Source: Candidatus Cloacimonadota bacterium
Lineage (GTDB): Bacteria; Cloacimonadota; Cloacimonadia; Cloacimonadales; JAOZMQ01
DNA: 6,253 nt
Direction: 5' to 3'
Assembly: GCA_029934195.1 (NCBI GenBank)
Contig: JAOZMQ010000191.1
Coordinates: 1-6,253, forward strand
In this document: piece after piece, positions 4,378 through 6,253 of the stretch
Layout: each line of letters starts with the position of its first letter
How positions within the stretch are numbered: position 1 is the first letter of the stretch
Made by a program: the position numbers and the translations under genes
Notes under the pieces: generated by a model
Seen by the model: the letters and a program-made list of their open reading frames with translations, nothing else
Database searches by the model: none
What the model was told of the DNA's origin: nothing

Positions 4378-5249
4378 AAGAAATTGTAGTAATTTCCGGT
4401 AAAGGTGGAACAGGTAAAACATCTGTAACTGCCTCTTTGGCTTTTTTGGGTGGAAGCGATCTTATCGTTGCAGATTGTGATGTTGATGCTGCTGACATGC
4501 ATCTTTTAATGAAACCGGTAAATAGCAAAAAAGAATCTTTTTTTAGCGGTGTTATAGCTAAGATTGATCAAGATAAATGTATCAATTGCGGAAAATGTGC
4601 TGACATCTGTCGTTGGAATGCGATTCCAGTTATTGATGAAAAATATGTCGTTCAACCACTTGATTGCGAAGGCTGTGGATATTGTGCTCTTGTATGTCCG
4701 GTTCAAGCAATCAGTATGAATGAGCAAAATGTTGGTGAATGGATAATTTCAGATGTAAGAACAAATACAAAAATGGTACATGCCCGTCTCGGAATTGGTG
4801 CAGAAAATTCGGGAAAATTAGTTGCAAAAGTCAAAAATGAAGCAAAAGCTCTATCTGATAAATTAGGGAAAAAGTTCATCGTTGTTGACGGCTCTCCGGG
4901 TATTGGCTGTCCAGTGGTTTCCTCTCTTTCAGGAGCAAATCTGGTTGTATTGGTAACAGAACCGTCTGTCTCAGGAATTCATGATGTAAAAAGAGTTTAT
5001 GAATTAGTAAAGAAATTTGGTATTAAAGCAGGATGTATTATCAATAAAGCTGATATCAATTTAGACAAAGTAAAGGAAATTTATAACTTCCTGGAAACTG
5101 AAAATATTGAATTAATTTCAGAAATTCCTTATAATGAGAATTTCACCAAAGCGATGACAATGGGAAAAACAATTGTTGAATTTGACCCTGACGGAATTGG
5201 TGAAATAATAAAAAAAAGTTGGGAAAAGATTAAAGAATTAGCAAGATAA
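4374..5249 (+). CDS. MinD-like ATPase with inserted two-cluster ferredoxin domain (second of pair)
   Basis: A 291-aa paralogue of the preceding ATPase with the same architecture. Walker A SGKGGTGKTS is at residues 8-17, ADCDVDAADMH at 33-43, ferredoxin cysteines at C69, C72, C75, C79 and C98, C101, C104, C108, and the Walker B region VVDGSPGIGCPV at 170-181, with LVTEPSVSGIHD after it. The two proteins have the eight cysteines at identical residue numbers, yet differ at the switch (SPPGTSCPV against GSPGIGCPV), so they are likely non-equivalent halves of a heterodimer rather than recent duplicates. AGGAGG at 4361-4366 sets the start, and the ATGA overlap indicates translational coupling and near-equal synthesis. 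A C36-C180-type pair of additional cysteines could contribute to cluster binding. The orange-protein-like gene follows after 57 bases. Confidence 0.93.
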   Translation: MKEIVVISGKGGTGKTSVTASLAFLGGSDLIVADCDVDAADMHLLMKPVNSKKESFFSGVIAKIDQDKCINCGKCADICRWNAIPVIDEKYVVQPLDCEGCGYCALVCPVQAISMNEQNVGEWIISDVRTNTKMVHARLGIGAENSGKLVAKVKNEAKALSDKLGKKFIVVDGSPGIGCPVVSSLSGANLVVLVTEPSVSGIHDVKRVYELVKKFGIKAGCIINKADINLDKVKEIYNFLETENIELISEIPYNENFTKAMTMGKTIVEFDPDGIGEIIKKSWEKIKELAR

Positions 5250-5306
5250 TCTGTAACAGAAACTTTTTTTCAGAATTTAAAAAAAATAAATAATTGGAGA
5301 ATAATA

Positions 5307-5645
5307 ATGAAAATTTTATTAACAGCAAAAGGAACAGAGTGGGATTCACAAATGGATCCAAGATTTGGAAGAACTGAATTTTTCTTCATCTACAATGATG
5401 AAACTGAAAAAGTAGAAACTTTTGATAATCGTGCAATTGAAAATGAAGCCCATGGTGCCGGACCCAAAACAGCCCAAAAAATGGCAGAATTTGGTGTAAA
5501 TGTTCTAATCACCGGAAATGGACCTGGCGGAAATGCTGATACTGTTGTCCGACAAACCGGAACAAAAGTATTTGTTGGTGCAGGTTCTATGACTGTAAAA
5601 GAAGCTTATGATGCCTATAAAAAAGGTGATTTGAAAGAAGCATAA
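5307..5645 (+). CDS. Orange-protein-like NifX-family protein
   Basis: A 112-aa single-domain NifX-fold protein. The opening MKILLTAKGTEWDSQMDPRFGRTEFFFIY matches the ORP/NifX pattern, with MDPRFGR at 16-22. ENEAHGAGPKTAQKMAEFGV (46-65) and ITGNGPGGNA (68-77) form the ligand-side loops, and the C-terminal half has VFVGAG then a helical end. Unlike the MTH1175-type protein at 3165-3503 it contains no cysteine at all and lacks the NLCDH tail, so any cluster would have to be held without Cys, as with the non-covalently bound Mo-Cu-S cluster of the Desulfovibrio orange protein. GGAG at 5296-5299 supports the start. It lies 57 bases after the second ATPase and probably shares its mRNA. It is the best candidate for the ORP equivalent in this cluster; the actual ligand is unknown. 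Confidence 0.9.
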   Translation: MKILLTAKGTEWDSQMDPRFGRTEFFFIYNDETEKVETFDNRAIENEAHGAGPKTAQKMAEFGVNVLITGNGPGGNADTVVRQTGTKVFVGAGSMTVKEAYDAYKKGDLKEA

Positions 5646-5654
5646 AAAAACAAG

Positions 5655-5697
5655 AAGCCCATAATTTATGATAAAAAGATATTAATGTTATGGGCTT
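5655..5697. terminator. 10-bp-stem hairpin, possible terminator
   Basis: AAGCCCATAA (5655-5664) pairs perfectly with TTATGGGCTT (5688-5697), the most GC-containing stem in the window's spacers. It begins 9 bases after the stop of the ORP-like gene. On the + strand only TTT and then ATAAGTTT follow, a weak U-tract, so termination may be partial. On the minus strand the stem is followed closely by seven T residues (the A-run at 5644-5650), a better intrinsic terminator signal. It could be bidirectional and block read-through from a leftward unit beyond the window, or act as a stabiliser or attenuator before the last gene. Confidence 0.5.
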
Positions 5698-5740
5698 TAT
5701 AAGTTTAACTGTTTCGATATAAGTAAAACATGGAGAAAAA

Positions 5741-6136
5741 ATGAAAAAATTAAAAGTAGCTTTTGCCACAAATGATGGCAACACATTTATGGATCGCCAT
5801 TTTGGTGATGCTGATTATTATTATATATATAAGATTGATGGTGAGAATCCTGTTTATATTAATAAAATCAACAATACTACAGAGGAAGAGGAAGAAGATA
5901 TTCATGCTGATCCTAAAAAAGCAAAAGGTATTAGCAGTTTACTTCGTGATGAGAATGTTTCAATAGTTGTTTCAAAAGTTTTTGGTCCAAACATAAAAAG
6001 GATCAAGAAAAATTTTGTATGCGTGATTATAAAAGATGAAACTATTGAAGAAGGCATAAAAAAAATTAATGACAATTTTGATATGATCATTAGTGAGTGG
6101 GAAAAAGGGAGCGAAAGGAAACACTTGAGTTTATAA
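5741..6136 (+). CDS. Divergent NifX-like protein with acidic insert
   Basis: A 131-aa protein whose N-terminal part, LKVAFATNDGNTFMDRHFGDADYYYIYKI, matches the NifX fold (RHFGDADYYYIY at 19-30 corresponds to the RFGR-F-IY motif). It departs from the family later. Residues 46-54 are a run of acidic residues (TTEEEEEDI). The usual glycine-rich loop (GGMG or GNGPGG) is replaced by SKVFGPNIKRIKK (78-90), and the tail is longer and charged (ISEWEKGSERKHLSL). C94 is its only cysteine. TGGAG at 5731-5735 gives a good ribosome binding site five bases before the ATG. The gene is separated from the ORP-like gene by a hairpin and 95 bases, so it may be partly independently expressed. Fold assignment is fairly safe, but binding of the same type of ligand is uncertain because the ligand-side loop is altered. 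Confidence 0.83.
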   Translation: MKKLKVAFATNDGNTFMDRHFGDADYYYIYKIDGENPVYINKINNTTEEEEEDIHADPKKAKGISSLLRDENVSIVVSKVFGPNIKRIKKNFVCVIIKDETIEEGIKKINDNFDMIISEWEKGSERKHLSL

Positions 6137-6253
6137 ACTAAATTAATAGATAATTTGAATGAGACAATATAGTATCTGACCGAAAACGAATTTTTTAGCC
6201 ATGAAGAGCAAAAGTTCATGAAGAAAAATTAATTGGGATAATATTTGTTTTTC
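6137..6253. other. Gene-free right end
   Basis: No gene start with a ribosome binding site and no clear terminator is visible after the last gene. A 6-bp inverted repeat CATGAA/TTCATG (6200-6205, 6215-6220) is present, without a following U-tract. What ends the transcript must lie beyond the window or be factor-dependent. Confidence 0.5.

Noticed and set aside
3514..5249. Cobyrinic acid a,c-diamide synthase function for the two ATPases
   Set aside because: That is a common automatic label, but both lack the glutamine amidotransferase domain of CobB/CbiA and carry ferredoxin inserts instead; no other cobalamin genes are nearby.
5250..5270. Intrinsic terminator after the second ATPase (TCTG-TAA-CAGA followed by seven T)
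   Set aside because: The T-run is good, but the stem is only 4 bp with a 3-base loop, too weak to trust. At most it gives partial termination before the ORP-like gene.
3165..6136. A nitrogen fixation (nif) cluster
   Set aside because: NifX-fold proteins alone do not indicate nitrogen fixation; no nifH, nifD, nifK, nifE, nifN or full-length nifB is present, and these subtypes are widespread in non-fixing anaerobes.
5902..6219. 105-codon minus-strand open frame
   Set aside because: It is antisense to the last NifX-like gene, with the hydrophobic/Phe-rich composition typical of a reverse-complement shadow, and has no credible start signal.
6200..6220. Terminator at the right end (CATGAA/TTCATG)
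   Set aside because: A 6-bp AT-rich stem with a 9-base loop followed by A-rich rather than T-rich sequence.

Overview
The window is strongly AT-rich, and every confident gene lies on the + strand with a clear GGAG-type ribosome binding site. The products (Mrp/MinD-type P-loop ATPases, two of them carrying two-cluster ferredoxin domains; NifX/ORP-type cofactor-binding proteins; DUF5320 Gly/Arg-rich proteins; a DUF134 regulator) are typical of strict anaerobes such as sulfate reducers, Clostridia, Thermotogae, methanogens and AT-rich candidate phyla. Strong Shine-Dalgarno sites argue against Bacteroidota. The phylum cannot be fixed from this sequence; a Cloacimonadota-like anaerobe is a guess.

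Layout. Positions 1-491 hold no gene I can defend. They contain A-tracts, an 11-bp direct repeat, a 10-bp palindrome and two candidate promoters. Next come a DUF134/UPF0251 DNA-binding protein (492-944) and an Mrp/NBP35-type Fe-S carrier ATPase (965-1786). After a hairpin-bearing gap there is a short DUF5320 protein (1926-2117), then a 331-bp gap with several hairpins and no credible gene, then a second DUF5320 protein with a coiled-coil tail (2449-2790). The gap at 2791-2904 is almost filled by two abutting hairpins, the second about 55 nt long. A tightly packed run follows: an unrecognised 86-aa protein (2905-3165), a NifX-family protein of the MTH1175 type (3165-3503), and two consecutive ferredoxin-containing MinD-like ATPases (3514-4377 and 4374-5249). 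An orange-protein-like NifX protein (5307-5645) comes next. Past a 10-bp-stem hairpin lies a third, divergent NifX-like protein (5741-6136). The last 117 bases hold no gene.

How they may work together. The content matches the anaerobe-specific 'orange protein' (ORP) gene set studied in Desulfovibrio vulgaris: paired Fe-S MinD ATPases, an Mrp ATPase, and small NifX-fold proteins that can hold a metal-sulfur cluster. A reasonable inference is that the ATPases assemble or hand over an Fe-S or Mo/Cu-S type cluster to the NifX-fold proteins. The DUF134 protein may be the local regulator in place of the sigma-54 activator used in Desulfovibrio. The DUF5320 proteins and the 86-aa protein have no known function. 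The substrate and final role of the system are unknown; the least described parts are the small Gly-rich proteins and the structured intergenic RNAs.
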